This document shows positions 39,337 to 47,082 of a stretch of 64,000 bases of DNA, piece by piece; the stretch's first letter is position 1; every line of letters starts with the position of its first letter. The position numbers and the translations under genes were made by a program. Source of the stretch: Limnohabitans sp. B9-3 (GTDB taxonomy: Bacteria; Pseudomonadota; Gammaproteobacteria; Burkholderiales; Burkholderiaceae_C); the NCBI RefSeq assembly GCF_002778325.1, contig NZ_NESI01000001.1, forward strand, positions 186,001 to 250,000. Direction: 5' to 3'. The notes under the pieces were generated by a model. That model was given only the letters and a program-made list of their open reading frames with translations, ran no database searches and was not told the origin of the DNA.

Positions 39337-39564
39337 TCAGCGGCGCTTCAACACATGCACAAAGTCGTTGCCTTCGGTGGTTTGCGACAACAGCTCGTTG
39401 CCCGTTTGCTTGGCGAAGGCCGCAAAGTCACGCACCGAGCCTGTGTCGGTGGACACCACTTTCAAAATCTGCCCGCTCTCCATCGCCGTGAGTGCTTTTT
39501 TGGCTTTCAGAATAGGCAAGGGGCAGTTCAAACCGCGTGTGTCGATTTCTTGGTCAATGTGCAT
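39337..39564 (-). CDS. TusA-like sulfur-carrier protein
   Basis: 75-residue SirA/TusA/YeeD-family protein. Cys14 in RGLNCPLPILKAKKAL is the persulfide-carrying residue of the CPxP motif. Members relay sulfur for tRNA thiolation, molybdenum cofactor or sulfur oxidation; the role here is open. It ends the minus-strand group cysM, nudix, tusA-like, which places it next to cysteine synthesis. Confidence 0.9.
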   Translation of the reverse strand: MHIDQEIDTRGLNCPLPILKAKKALTAMESGQILKVVSTDTGSVRDFAAFAKQTGNELLSQTTEGNDFVHVLKRR

Positions 39565-39568
39565 GGTG

Positions 39569-40111
39569 TCAGTCTAAGCCTTTTGCCTCACGCTGCGCCC
39601 ATTCCATGAAGCGCGGCTCAATGCCTTGGATGCGCTGCCAATCGGCCATGGCGTAACCCGTGCCGGCGGGCCAACAAATCACGTCAGCAGGGTTGTACAG
39701 CTTGTACTCAGCGAGCTCAGGCGAGAGCTGGATGTCGCCATCGGCCACCGCATGGTAGGCAATGATGACTTGGTTCATACGCTGAAAATCGTACACACCG
39801 ATGAGCTTCAACGCGCTGACCTGCAAATTAGTTTCTTCAGCAATTTCACGGGTGATGCCACCTTCGGGCGTCTCACCCGCCTCCATGAACCCCGTGATCA
39901 ACGCAAAGCGACGCCCTGGCCAAGCGGCATTGCGCGCCAACAAAATTTGGCCTCGGTATTGCACGATGCCTGCGAGCACGGGTGTGGGGTTGTTCCAGTG
40001 CGTCCAATCGCAAGCTGTGCAACGCAAGCGCTGCACCATGCCGCCATCTTCTTCACGTTCGATCAAGGCCAACGGGGTGGCACAGCTGGGGCAAAAACGG
40101 AATTGACTCAT
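39569..40111 (-). CDS. Nudix hydrolase with zinc ribbon (NudC-like)
   Basis: 180 residues. An N-terminal zinc ribbon (CPSC at about 7-10, CTAC at about 32-35) precedes a Nudix box, GFMEAGETPEGGITREIAEE. This layout recalls NudC (NADH/NAD-capped RNA pyrophosphatase) but lacks NudC's N-terminal domain and its SQPWPFP signature, so the substrate is unclear. It overlaps the cysM stop by 4 bp. Confidence 0.88.
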   Translation of the reverse strand: MSQFRFCPSCATPLALIEREEDGGMVQRLRCTACDWTHWNNPTPVLAGIVQYRGQILLARNAAWPGRRFALITGFMEAGETPEGGITREIAEETNLQVSALKLIGVYDFQRMNQVIIAYHAVADGDIQLSPELAEYKLYNPADVICWPAGTGYAMADWQRIQGIEPRFMEWAQREAKGLD

Positions 40112-41022
40112 GCGGGAAACACTCCAGTAGACAAGTAACGGTCACCACGGTCGCACACGATGAAAGCAATCGTGGCGTTTTCAACCTGTTGTGCAATTTG
40201 CAAGGCCACCCAGCAAGCACCGGCTGCAGAGATGCCCGCAAAAATGCCCTCTTCGCGCGCCAAGCGACGGCACATGTCTTCGGCGTCGTCTTGGCTGACG
40301 TAGACCAATTCATCGACGTTTTTGGCATCGTAGATTTTGGGCAAATAAGCCTCAGGCCATTTGCGGATGCCAGGAATGCGCGAGCCTTCGCTGGGTTGCG
40401 CGCCAATGATGCGCACCGCTGGATTTTTTTCTTTCAAATAACGCGACACGCCCGTGATCGTGCCCGTGGTGCCCATGGCACTCACAAAATGGGTCACGCG
40501 CCCGTGGGTGTCGTTCCAAATCTCAGGGCCCGTGGTTTCGTAATGGATGCGCGGGTTGTCCAAGTTGGCGAATTGGTCGAGCATGCGACCTTTGCCTTCT
40601 TTTTCCATACGTTCCGCCAAATCACGGGCGTACTCCATGCCACCGCTTTTGGGCGTCAGGATCAATTCAGCGCCAAAAGCCTTCATCGTCTGAGCGCGCT
40701 CAATCGACAAGTCCTCCGGCATGATCAGCACCATGCGGTAACCCTTGATGGCCGCAGCCATGGCCAAAGCGATGCCGGTGTTGCCGGAGGTGGCTTCAAT
40801 CAAGGTGTCGCCAGGCTTGATTTCCCCACGCTCTTGTGCCCGTTGAATCATCGACAAAGCGGGACGGTCTTTGACCGAACCTGCCGGGTTGTTGCCCTCT
40901 AACTTGCCAAGAATCACGTTGCCACGCTTGGCATTTTCAGCAGCATGAATACGCTGCAAAGACACCAGAGGCGTTTTTCCGATGGCAGCTTCAATGGTTT
41001 GGTAAAAAATCTGTTCAGTCAT
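40108..41022 (-). CDS. cysM: cysteine synthase B (O-acetylserine sulfhydrylase)
   Basis: PLP enzyme making cysteine from O-acetylserine and sulfide or thiosulfate. The 304-residue protein has the PLP Lys51 in NPAGSVKDR and the phosphate-binding loop SGNTGIA. The CysM rather than CysK branch fits the sequence. The true start is ATG 41022. The frame stays open further through the antisense of the tRNA gene, which produces a spurious extension. Confidence 0.94.
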   Translation of the reverse strand: MTEQIFYQTIEAAIGKTPLVSLQRIHAAENAKRGNVILGKLEGNNPAGSVKDRPALSMIQRAQERGEIKPGDTLIEATSGNTGIALAMAAAIKGYRMVLIMPEDLSIERAQTMKAFGAELILTPKSGGMEYARDLAERMEKEGKGRMLDQFANLDNPRIHYETTGPEIWNDTHGRVTHFVSAMGTTGTITGVSRYLKEKNPAVRIIGAQPSEGSRIPGIRKWPEAYLPKIYDAKNVDELVYVSQDDAEDMCRRLAREEGIFAGISAAGACWVALQIAQQVENATIAFIVCDRGDRYLSTGVFPA

Positions 41023-41033
41023 GCCATAAATGT

Positions 41034-41039
41034 GCCATA
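41034..41039 (+). promoter_or_regulatory. -10 element of tRNA-Leu
   Basis: CATAAT lies 21 bp before the mature tRNA end; TTCAGT at 41014-41019 is a weak -35 with 14-bp spacing. The promoter overlaps the 5' end of divergent cysM. Confidence 0.4.
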
Positions 41040-41060
41040 ATATTGGCTGTTGATTCCAGT

Positions 41061-41145
41061 GCCCGGGTGGTGAAATTGGTAGACGCAGGGGACTCAAAAT
41101 CCCCCGCCGCAAGGCGTGCCGGTTCGATTCCGGCCCCGGGCACCA
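41061..41145 (+). tRNA. tRNA-Leu (anticodon CAA)
   Basis: 85 nt including an encoded CCA. The acceptor stem GCCCGGG/CCCGGGC closes with discriminator A. The anticodon loop CTCAAAA gives CAA (UUG codon). The long variable arm typical of leucine tRNAs lies between the TCCCC anticodon stem and the T-arm (GGTTCGATTCC). It is a single gene, 40 bp before the Asn-x-Gln repeat protein. Confidence 0.97.
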
Positions 41146-41184
41146 CTGGTTAATAACTTCATCTGACAACTTGACTTCGAATTT

Positions 41185-42807
41185 ATGCAAGACGAAGAGT
41201 ACGCCAACATTGTCAGAAGCGGTGCAAGGCATTCCGTTCAAGTCTCTGAACGCACAGGCAACGCAAAAACCCCAAAAAATATTGTCAATTCATTGGCTGA
41301 TGTCGATTCAGCAAGGAAAAAAGCTGAGCTTGAAGCTCAGGCCTCAGCGCTTAAGACAGCCAAATTAGCTGAAGAAGAAGTACCACTCAGCAAGTTTGAG
41401 CTCGCACTCCAAGAAGCTTTGTCTGCCAAAGAGACGATCGTCACGCTCAAGAATGACGCAGAGGTTGAGCCCAACGTTCAACTCGTGACAGAGAACGATG
41501 CCGCATCGCCCAATGTGCAAAACGTTCCTATCGACAAGCTGCCAGCCAACATTCAATCGGTCACCAATGGCAACGCGGTGGCGTCCAACGTGCAACAAGT
41601 GTCTGTCGATCAGATGGTCGACAACGTTCAACACGTCGAGACATCCACCGACACAGAAAATCGTCAAACGCTGACCGTCGATGGCGCATCCTCCGCCAAT
41701 GTTCAAAACATCGCGGTTGACAAAACGCAAGACAACCATCAGACCCTAGAAACGTCGACCACATCAGAGAATCGACAGGGCATTGCCACCGAGCAAGCCG
41801 CAGCGCCGAACGTACAAAGCATTCCTGTCGACAAAATTGCAGACAACGTGCAAACGCTCGACAAAGAAAGCGTCATCGACAACCGCCAAGGCATCGCCAC
41901 AGAGCAGGCTGCAGCGCCCAATGTGCAAAGCATTCCGGTCGATCACATCGATGACAACACGCAAGCTATTGAAGTGTCGGCCAGCACTGAAAATAAAGTG
42001 GTGGTTGCCGAAGACTCTGCGACTTCACCCAATGTGCAAAACATAGCGGTTGACCAAGTCGCGAACAACGTTCAGCAAATCGACGTTGATGCCGCTGTTG
42101 ACAACCGTCAAAGCATTCCCAAAGACGAGGTGTCTGAGAATGTGCAAGTCATTTCCAATGACAACGCGACGGACAATCGCCAAGCCTTAGACCCAACACC
42201 CAGCACGCCAGTCAACCACATCGCCATCGACACGGCCGTTGAGTCAGACAACCGCCAAGCTTTGGCAACCGTCCATGAGACAGACAACGTCCAAGCACTG
42301 GGCAATGCGGCCATCGTGGACAACGTGCAAGCGCTCGACAAAGAAGGCGTCATCGACAACCGCCAAGCCGCGCCAGAAAACCCGCTGCCCGGGTTGAACC
42401 AACAAGAGGTGCCGATCGATCGCGTCGAAGACCATCTTGAAGTGTTGCCATCGACCGCGGTTGAACGGGCCACCGTCTCGTTTCCAACCAGCGACAGCGC
42501 GCCAGCCACTGACACCCCACGAGAGGCTCCCGCAGCGCCATCCCCTGAAACTCAAGCAGCTGTGCCCACTGCGCCTGTGATTGCGCAAGCCGTGCCATCA
42601 GCGGCCGAACTCAAAAAGATCCAGCAAGAAGAAGCACGCGCCGTATTTCGCAGCCGTTTAGCGGGTATCAAAAACACGGTGAATAACCTGAATTCACGGC
42701 TGACCGACATTGAAGTGGATGCAAAGACCTCAAAAAGCACGAAGGTCGAGAATGCCATCAGTCTGGAGGATCTGGAAGCCGACGAGGACGACGAGGGTTT
42801 CCTCTGA
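41185..42807 (+). CDS. large Asn-x-Gln repeat protein, unknown function
   Basis: 540 residues, no family recognised. Residues 1-95 are charged and helical (SARKKAELEAQASALKTAKLAEEE). Residues about 96-430 hold roughly 27 copies of a 12- or 13-residue unit N-[V/R]-Q-x-[I/L]-x-x-D/E-x4-D, such as NVQSIPVDKIAD and NRQGIATEQAAAP. Some units group as 13+12+12 (37-residue) super-repeats. A Pro/Ala-rich spacer (430-470), a helical stretch EEARAVFRSRLAGIKNTVNN and a very acidic tail (DLEADEDDEGFL) follow. No signal peptide, Cys or membrane segment is seen, so it is probably cytoplasmic. The ribosome-binding site is weak; a terminator at 42872 ends it. Confidence 0.75.
   Translation: MQDEEYANIVRSGARHSVQVSERTGNAKTPKNIVNSLADVDSARKKAELEAQASALKTAKLAEEEVPLSKFELALQEALSAKETIVTLKNDAEVEPNVQLVTENDAASPNVQNVPIDKLPANIQSVTNGNAVASNVQQVSVDQMVDNVQHVETSTDTENRQTLTVDGASSANVQNIAVDKTQDNHQTLETSTTSENRQGIATEQAAAPNVQSIPVDKIADNVQTLDKESVIDNRQGIATEQAAAPNVQSIPVDHIDDNTQAIEVSASTENKVVVAEDSATSPNVQNIAVDQVANNVQQIDVDAAVDNRQSIPKDEVSENVQVISNDNATDNRQALDPTPSTPVNHIAIDTAVESDNRQALATVHETDNVQALGNAAIVDNVQALDKEGVIDNRQAAPENPLPGLNQQEVPIDRVEDHLEVLPSTAVERATVSFPTSDSAPATDTPREAPAAPSPETQAAVPTAPVIAQAVPSAAELKKIQQEEARAVFRSRLAGIKNTVNNLNSRLTDIEVDAKTSKSTKVENAISLEDLEADEDDEGFL
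41776..41997 (+). repeat. 111-bp tandem unit inside the Asn-x-Gln gene
   Basis: Two adjacent 37-codon units begin with codons for NRQGIATEQAAAP. Their first two-thirds encode almost identical protein, but the DNA differs at many third positions (gccaccgagcaagcc versus gccacagagcaggct). The duplication is therefore old or maintained by selection on protein. Confidence 0.65.
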
Positions 42808-42871
42808 AACCCATCCCGCGTGTCTTTGTCGCGCAGTTGCCAACTGAAACACAAGCAACGATTTACGATCC

Positions 42872-42905
42872 ATGCCTGCCTCATCCGCAGGCATTTTTGT
42901 TTTTG
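42872..42905 (+). terminator. intrinsic terminator of the Asn-x-Gln gene
   Basis: ATGCCTGC-CTCATCC-GCAGGCAT followed by TTTTGTTTTT, 64 bp after the stop. It isolates the repeat gene from the oxidoreductase that starts at 42914. Confidence 0.88.
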
Positions 42906-42913
42906 GAGTTCTC

Positions 42914-44035
42914 TTGAGCCACCTCTTTTCTGAATTCACCCTCACCTCACCGCGCGGCCCTTTGACCTTGGCCAACCGCGGCGTCGTGGCCCCCATGTGC
43001 CAATACTCGGCCGACAACGGTCAAGCCACCGACTGGCACCTGATGCATTGGGGCAACCTGCTCAACAGCGGCGCAGCCCTGTTCATCATCGAAGCCACCG
43101 CTGTCACCGCACGCGGCCGCATCACGCCCTATTGCCTTGGCTTGTGGGACGATGCCACAGCCGCTGCACTGAACGACACCCTGCAACGCGCACGCAAACT
43201 CGCGCCGCAAGTCCCCGTGTGCATCCAGCTCGCACACGCAGGTCGCAAAGCCTCCAGCGCCGCCCCTTGGCAAGGGGGTCAATTGGTCGACGATGCGAAC
43301 GGCGGCTGGCACCCCGAAGCGCCTTCCGCGTTGCCGCATTTGGCGCAAGAAACACCGCCTGAAGCCATCGACGCCCAAGGTTTGGAAGACATCAAACAGG
43401 CCTTCGTCAAAGCCGCCGAACGCGCCGACGCCATGGGCATTGAAGCCATTGAGTTGCACGGCGCTCATGGCTATTTGTTGCACCAGTTTTTGTCCCCCCT
43501 GTCCAACGTGCGCACCGACGGCTACGGCGGCAACTTTGACGGCCGCACGCGATTTCCCATGGAAGTTTTTGAAGCCGTGCGCGCGGTTTACAAAGGCGCT
43601 TTGGGCATGCGTTTGTCCGCGACCGATTGGGTCGAAGGCGGTTGGACACCCGAAGAAACCGCCGACTTCTCGTTGCGCTTGAAACTCGCCGGCGCAGACT
43701 TCGTGCACATTTCCTCAGGCGGCGTGTCGTCGCAGCAAAAGATCGCGATTGGCCCCGAGTACCAAGTGCCTTTCGCCAAGTTGGTGAAACAAAAAGCCCA
43801 ACTGCCCACCATCGCTGTGGGCTTGATCACTGAACCCCAACAGGCCGAAGACATCTTGGCACGCGGTGACGCTGATCTGGTCGCTTTGGCCCGCAGCTTT
43901 TTGTATAAACCCCGCTGGATGTGGGAAGCCGCAGCGGCGCTTCAAGGCACCGTGCAAGCTAGCCCACAATATTGGCGCAGCATGCCGCGCGAAGCGCAAA
44001 CCATTTTTGGTACCGTGCGTATTGGCCAACGCTAA
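42914..44035 (+). CDS. NADH:flavin oxidoreductase, old yellow enzyme family
   Basis: 373-residue FMN-dependent ene-reductase. QLAHAGRKAS, the ELHGAHGYLLHQFLSP active-site His region and NVRTDGYGG are class markers, closest to the YqjM-like thermophilic-type branch. The start is probably TTG 42914 with GGAG 5 bp upstream, because upstream codons of the same frame lie in the terminator stem. It may form a unit with the following receptor gene (28-bp gap). Confidence 0.9.
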   Translation: MSHLFSEFTLTSPRGPLTLANRGVVAPMCQYSADNGQATDWHLMHWGNLLNSGAALFIIEATAVTARGRITPYCLGLWDDATAAALNDTLQRARKLAPQVPVCIQLAHAGRKASSAAPWQGGQLVDDANGGWHPEAPSALPHLAQETPPEAIDAQGLEDIKQAFVKAAERADAMGIEAIELHGAHGYLLHQFLSPLSNVRTDGYGGNFDGRTRFPMEVFEAVRAVYKGALGMRLSATDWVEGGWTPEETADFSLRLKLAGADFVHISSGGVSSQQKIAIGPEYQVPFAKLVKQKAQLPTIAVGLITEPQQAEDILARGDADLVALARSFLYKPRWMWEAAAALQGTVQASPQYWRSMPREAQTIFGTVRIGQR

Positions 44036-44063
44036 AACCAACAAAATTCAAAGGAACCACAAC

Positions 44064-45056
44064 ATGAACCTGTTCAACCGTCGTCAACTCCACATCACGT
44101 TGGCAGCCTTAGCCGCACTGGCTAGCCTAGCGTCGTCAACCGTTTGGGCGCAAGCCGATGCCTACCCCAGCAAGCCCATCACCTTGGTCGTGCCCAACCC
44201 GCCCGGTGGCTTGGTCGACACCTCGGCTCGCTTGGTCAGCGAGTCTTTAGGCCGCTTCATTGGTCAATCTGTGGTGGTCGATAACAAACCCGGTGGCAGT
44301 GGCAATTTGGCTTACTCCCTCGTTGCACGCAGCCCCAAAGACGGCCACACGGTGCTGGTGTCGTATTCGGGCTACCACATCGCCAACCCCATCCTGATGG
44401 ACAAACTGCCTTGGGAGCTCAAAGACCTCACGCCCGTGGGCTTGGTCACGGTTGCCACCAACGTCATTGCAGTCCACCCCTCCGTGCCTGCCAACACGCT
44501 CAAAGAGTTCATCGCGTGGGCCAAACAAAACCCGGGCAAGCTCAATTACGCGTCACAAGGCAACGGCTCTGTGTCGCACATTGGCACCGAAATTTTCAAG
44601 CAGCAAACCGGCATTGAGATGACGCATGTGCCTTACAAAGGTTCGGGCCAAGCCATTCAAGATGTGCTGGCCGGCCAAGTGCAAGTGTTCATCACCACAC
44701 CACCATCGGTGATGGGCCATGTGCTCAACGGCAAGCTCAAAGCCTTGGCCGTCACAGGCAAGATTCGCCATCCCCAATTGCCACAAGTACCCACCGCGTC
44801 CGAAGCGGGTTTGACGGGTTTTGAGTTGGAGTCGTGGGTGGCTTTGTACGTCGCCAGCGGCACGCCCAAAGAAGTGGTGCAAAAACTCTCAGCCGAAGTC
44901 AAACGCGGCATGGAGTTGCCTGAGACCAAGCAACGCGCCGACCAGGCGGGCATTGAAATTCGCTACCTCACCCCTGACAACACCACCAAACTGCTGGAGC
45001 GCGACACCGTCAGCTGGGCCAAGGCCATCAAGGCCGGCAACATCAAGTTCGATTGA
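44064..45056 (+). CDS. tripartite tricarboxylate receptor (Bug/TctC family)
   Basis: 330-residue periplasmic binding protein. A signal peptide ends near STVWAQA (about 24-31), then comes YPSKPITLVVPNPPGG, the Bug family opening. GKLNYASQGNGSVSH and the VPYKGSGQAIQD segment form the ligand pocket region. No tctA or tctB permease genes are in the window. AAAGGA 8 bp upstream supports the start. Its 3' end overlaps the convergent epimerase gene by 14 bp. Confidence 0.92.
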   Translation: MNLFNRRQLHITLAALAALASLASSTVWAQADAYPSKPITLVVPNPPGGLVDTSARLVSESLGRFIGQSVVVDNKPGGSGNLAYSLVARSPKDGHTVLVSYSGYHIANPILMDKLPWELKDLTPVGLVTVATNVIAVHPSVPANTLKEFIAWAKQNPGKLNYASQGNGSVSHIGTEIFKQQTGIEMTHVPYKGSGQAIQDVLAGQVQVFITTPPSVMGHVLNGKLKALAVTGKIRHPQLPQVPTASEAGLTGFELESWVALYVASGTPKEVVQKLSAEVKRGMELPETKQRADQAGIEIRYLTPDNTTKLLERDTVSWAKAIKAGNIKFD

Positions 45057-45981
45057 TGGTTGGCGAGCTGGTCAAGCCCGCCGTCACATCCACATAGCGC
45101 AGCTGCAACCGCAGCTCGCGCTTCATGCGGGTGTTCTCCAGGCGGCGTGACTCGCTCATGAAACTCAGCTGCATCGCAGGCACGTCAAACTCCGCTTGCG
45201 CACGGCTGATGCGCGGCGGTTTAGGCAAACAGTACAAACCTGCAGCCATGTCAAAGTAATCGCCCATCAACAAGCTGCTGTCGTCGCTCACGTTGTAAGC
45301 GCGCTGCGTTTTGCCGCGCCACAGCGCCAGCTGGCACGCACGGGCCAAATCGTCGGCGTGAATGTGGTTGGTGAACACATCGTCTGCGCGGTTCAACACC
45401 GGCGCACCGCGTAAAAGGCGCTCGCGGGGCGTGCCGCCTTCACGATCCGGCGCATAAATGCCCGGAATACGCAACACGCTCATACGCACCGCGTTGCCCC
45501 GCAAACGCGCATAGTGGCGCTGCCGCGCCTCTGCGTCCACACGGCGCATGGCACGCGGCGTGGCGGGGTTCACAGGGCGGCTGTCGCTCACCCAAGCACC
45601 CGCGCAATCGCCAAACACGCCGCTGGTGGAGCCATACACCCAGCTGCGCGGCGGCGTGCGCACGCTGAGGGCACGGGTGATTGCTTGGGTGCGCGGATCG
45701 GTGCTGCCGCGCAAAGGCGGTGGCGCTAAGTGAATGACTCGGGTGGCCAAGCCCGCCAAGCGTTTCAAGGTGGCAAGCTGGTCTAAATCACCCAGCAGAG
45801 GGGTGACACCCAAGGCTCGCAATTCAGTCAGACGCGCAGCATTAGAAGTCAGCGCCAGCACGCGCACATGGCGCTGGGCGCGCACCACACGCACGCCCAC
45901 ATCACCACAACCGATGATCAGTAAGCGTTCACGTCGAAATCGGGCAGGCAAAGCGCCAAGAGGGGATTGGTTGGAGGGCAA
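45043..45981 (-). CDS. NAD-dependent epimerase/dehydratase-like protein (YeeZ-like)
   Basis: 312-residue Rossmann-fold protein. LIIGCGDVGVRV near the N-terminus is the dinucleotide-binding loop; VYGSTSGVFGD sits where extended SDRs have the catalytic Ser/Tyr. The Tyr-x3-Lys pair is not intact, so classical epimerase activity is doubtful. It is divergent from the ferredoxin-reductase gene and convergent with the Bug gene. Confidence 0.8.
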   Translation of the reverse strand: MPSNQSPLGALPARFRRERLLIIGCGDVGVRVVRAQRHVRVLALTSNAARLTELRALGVTPLLGDLDQLATLKRLAGLATRVIHLAPPPLRGSTDPRTQAITRALSVRTPPRSWVYGSTSGVFGDCAGAWVSDSRPVNPATPRAMRRVDAEARQRHYARLRGNAVRMSVLRIPGIYAPDREGGTPRERLLRGAPVLNRADDVFTNHIHADDLARACQLALWRGKTQRAYNVSDDSSLLMGDYFDMAAGLYCLPKPPRISRAQAEFDVPAMQLSFMSESRRLENTRMKRELRLQLRYVDVTAGLTSSPTINRT

Positions 45982-46015
45982 AATACAGCCTATAAAAGTT
46001 CAAGGATACCCAAAG

Positions 46016-47047
46016 ATGAGTTTCAACATTACGGTCCAGCCCAGTGGCCGCACTTTCACATCAACGTCTGACGAAACCTTGCTCGCCGCAGGCATGCGCC
46101 AAGGCATTGGCCTGCCCTATGGCTGCAAAGACGGCGCCTGCGGTTCTTGCAAATGCAAAAAGATTTCGGGCGATGTGACCCATGGCAAGCACCAAGAAAA
46201 AGCCCTGAGCGCTGAAGAAGCCGCCAACGGCTTTGTGCTCACCTGCTGCGCTACCGCCCACAGCGATGTGGTGCTGGAGTCGCGCCAAGTGGTGGAAGAA
46301 GGCGCGTTTCCCATCAAGAAGATGCCGGTGCGCGTGATCTCTCTGGAGAAAGCCTCGCACGACGTGATGATCGTCAAACTCCAACTGCCCGCCAACGACG
46401 TGATGAAGTTTCACGCCGGTCAGTACATCGACTTTTTGTTGCGCGACGGCGATCGCCGCAGCTACTCGATGGGCAATGCGCCACACACCTTGGTCGCGGG
46501 CAGCCCCGCGATTGAATTGCACATCCGCCACATGCCCGGCGGCAAGTTCACCGACCATGTGTTTGGTGCCATGAAAGAAAAAGAAATTCAACGCATCGAA
46601 GGTCCGCAAGGCACCTTCTTCTTGCGTGAAGACTCAGACAAACCTTTGGTGTTCTTGGCTTCGGGCACGGGCTTTGCCCCGATCAAGGCCATCTTGGAGC
46701 ACATGCAATTCAAAGGCATCACACGCCCTGTCACCCTGTACTGGGGTGGCCGCCGTCCTGAAGACTTGTATTTGAACGACTGGGTGCAAGCCCAATTGGC
46801 CAACATGCCCAATTTGACTTACGTGCCCGTCATCTCCAATGCCTTGCCTGAAGACAACTGGAGCGGCCGTACCGGCTTTGTGCACCAAGCCGTGTTGCAA
46901 GATACCCCTGACCTCAGCGGCTATCAGGTCTACGCGTGTGGTGCGCCCATCGTGGTGGACTCGGCGCGTGCCGACTACACCGCAGCAGGGTTGCCCGCCG
47001 ATGAGTTTTACGCCGACTCGTTCACCTCGGCTGCCGACAAAGCCTGA
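46016..47047 (+). CDS. [2Fe-2S]-FAD oxidoreductase (CDP-6-deoxyglucoseen reductase-like)
   Basis: 343-residue electron-transfer protein. A plant-type ferredoxin domain (1-90) has Cys37, Cys42, Cys45 and a fourth ligand at Cys77 or Cys78. An FAD-binding domain follows with RRSYSMGNAP, then an NAD domain with LASGTGFAPIKA. The order matches AscD/phenol-hydroxylase-type reductases; in Burkholderiales this protein is a conserved single gene whose partner is unknown. ATG 46016 follows AAGGA by 10 bp. Confidence 0.9.
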   Translation: MSFNITVQPSGRTFTSTSDETLLAAGMRQGIGLPYGCKDGACGSCKCKKISGDVTHGKHQEKALSAEEAANGFVLTCCATAHSDVVLESRQVVEEGAFPIKKMPVRVISLEKASHDVMIVKLQLPANDVMKFHAGQYIDFLLRDGDRRSYSMGNAPHTLVAGSPAIELHIRHMPGGKFTDHVFGAMKEKEIQRIEGPQGTFFLREDSDKPLVFLASGTGFAPIKAILEHMQFKGITRPVTLYWGGRRPEDLYLNDWVQAQLANMPNLTYVPVISNALPEDNWSGRTGFVHQAVLQDTPDLSGYQVYACGAPIVVDSARADYTAAGLPADEFYADSFTSAADKA

Positions 47048-47082
47048 GCCAACTCAGCCACCTAAGCCTCGAAAGCCTTCAC

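Noticed and set aside
41023-41241. 73-codon N-terminal extension of cysM containing a CPGPESNRHALRR-like peptide
   Set aside because: It is the antisense of tRNA-Leu read as protein, a well-known annotation artefact; the family N-terminus starts at 41022.
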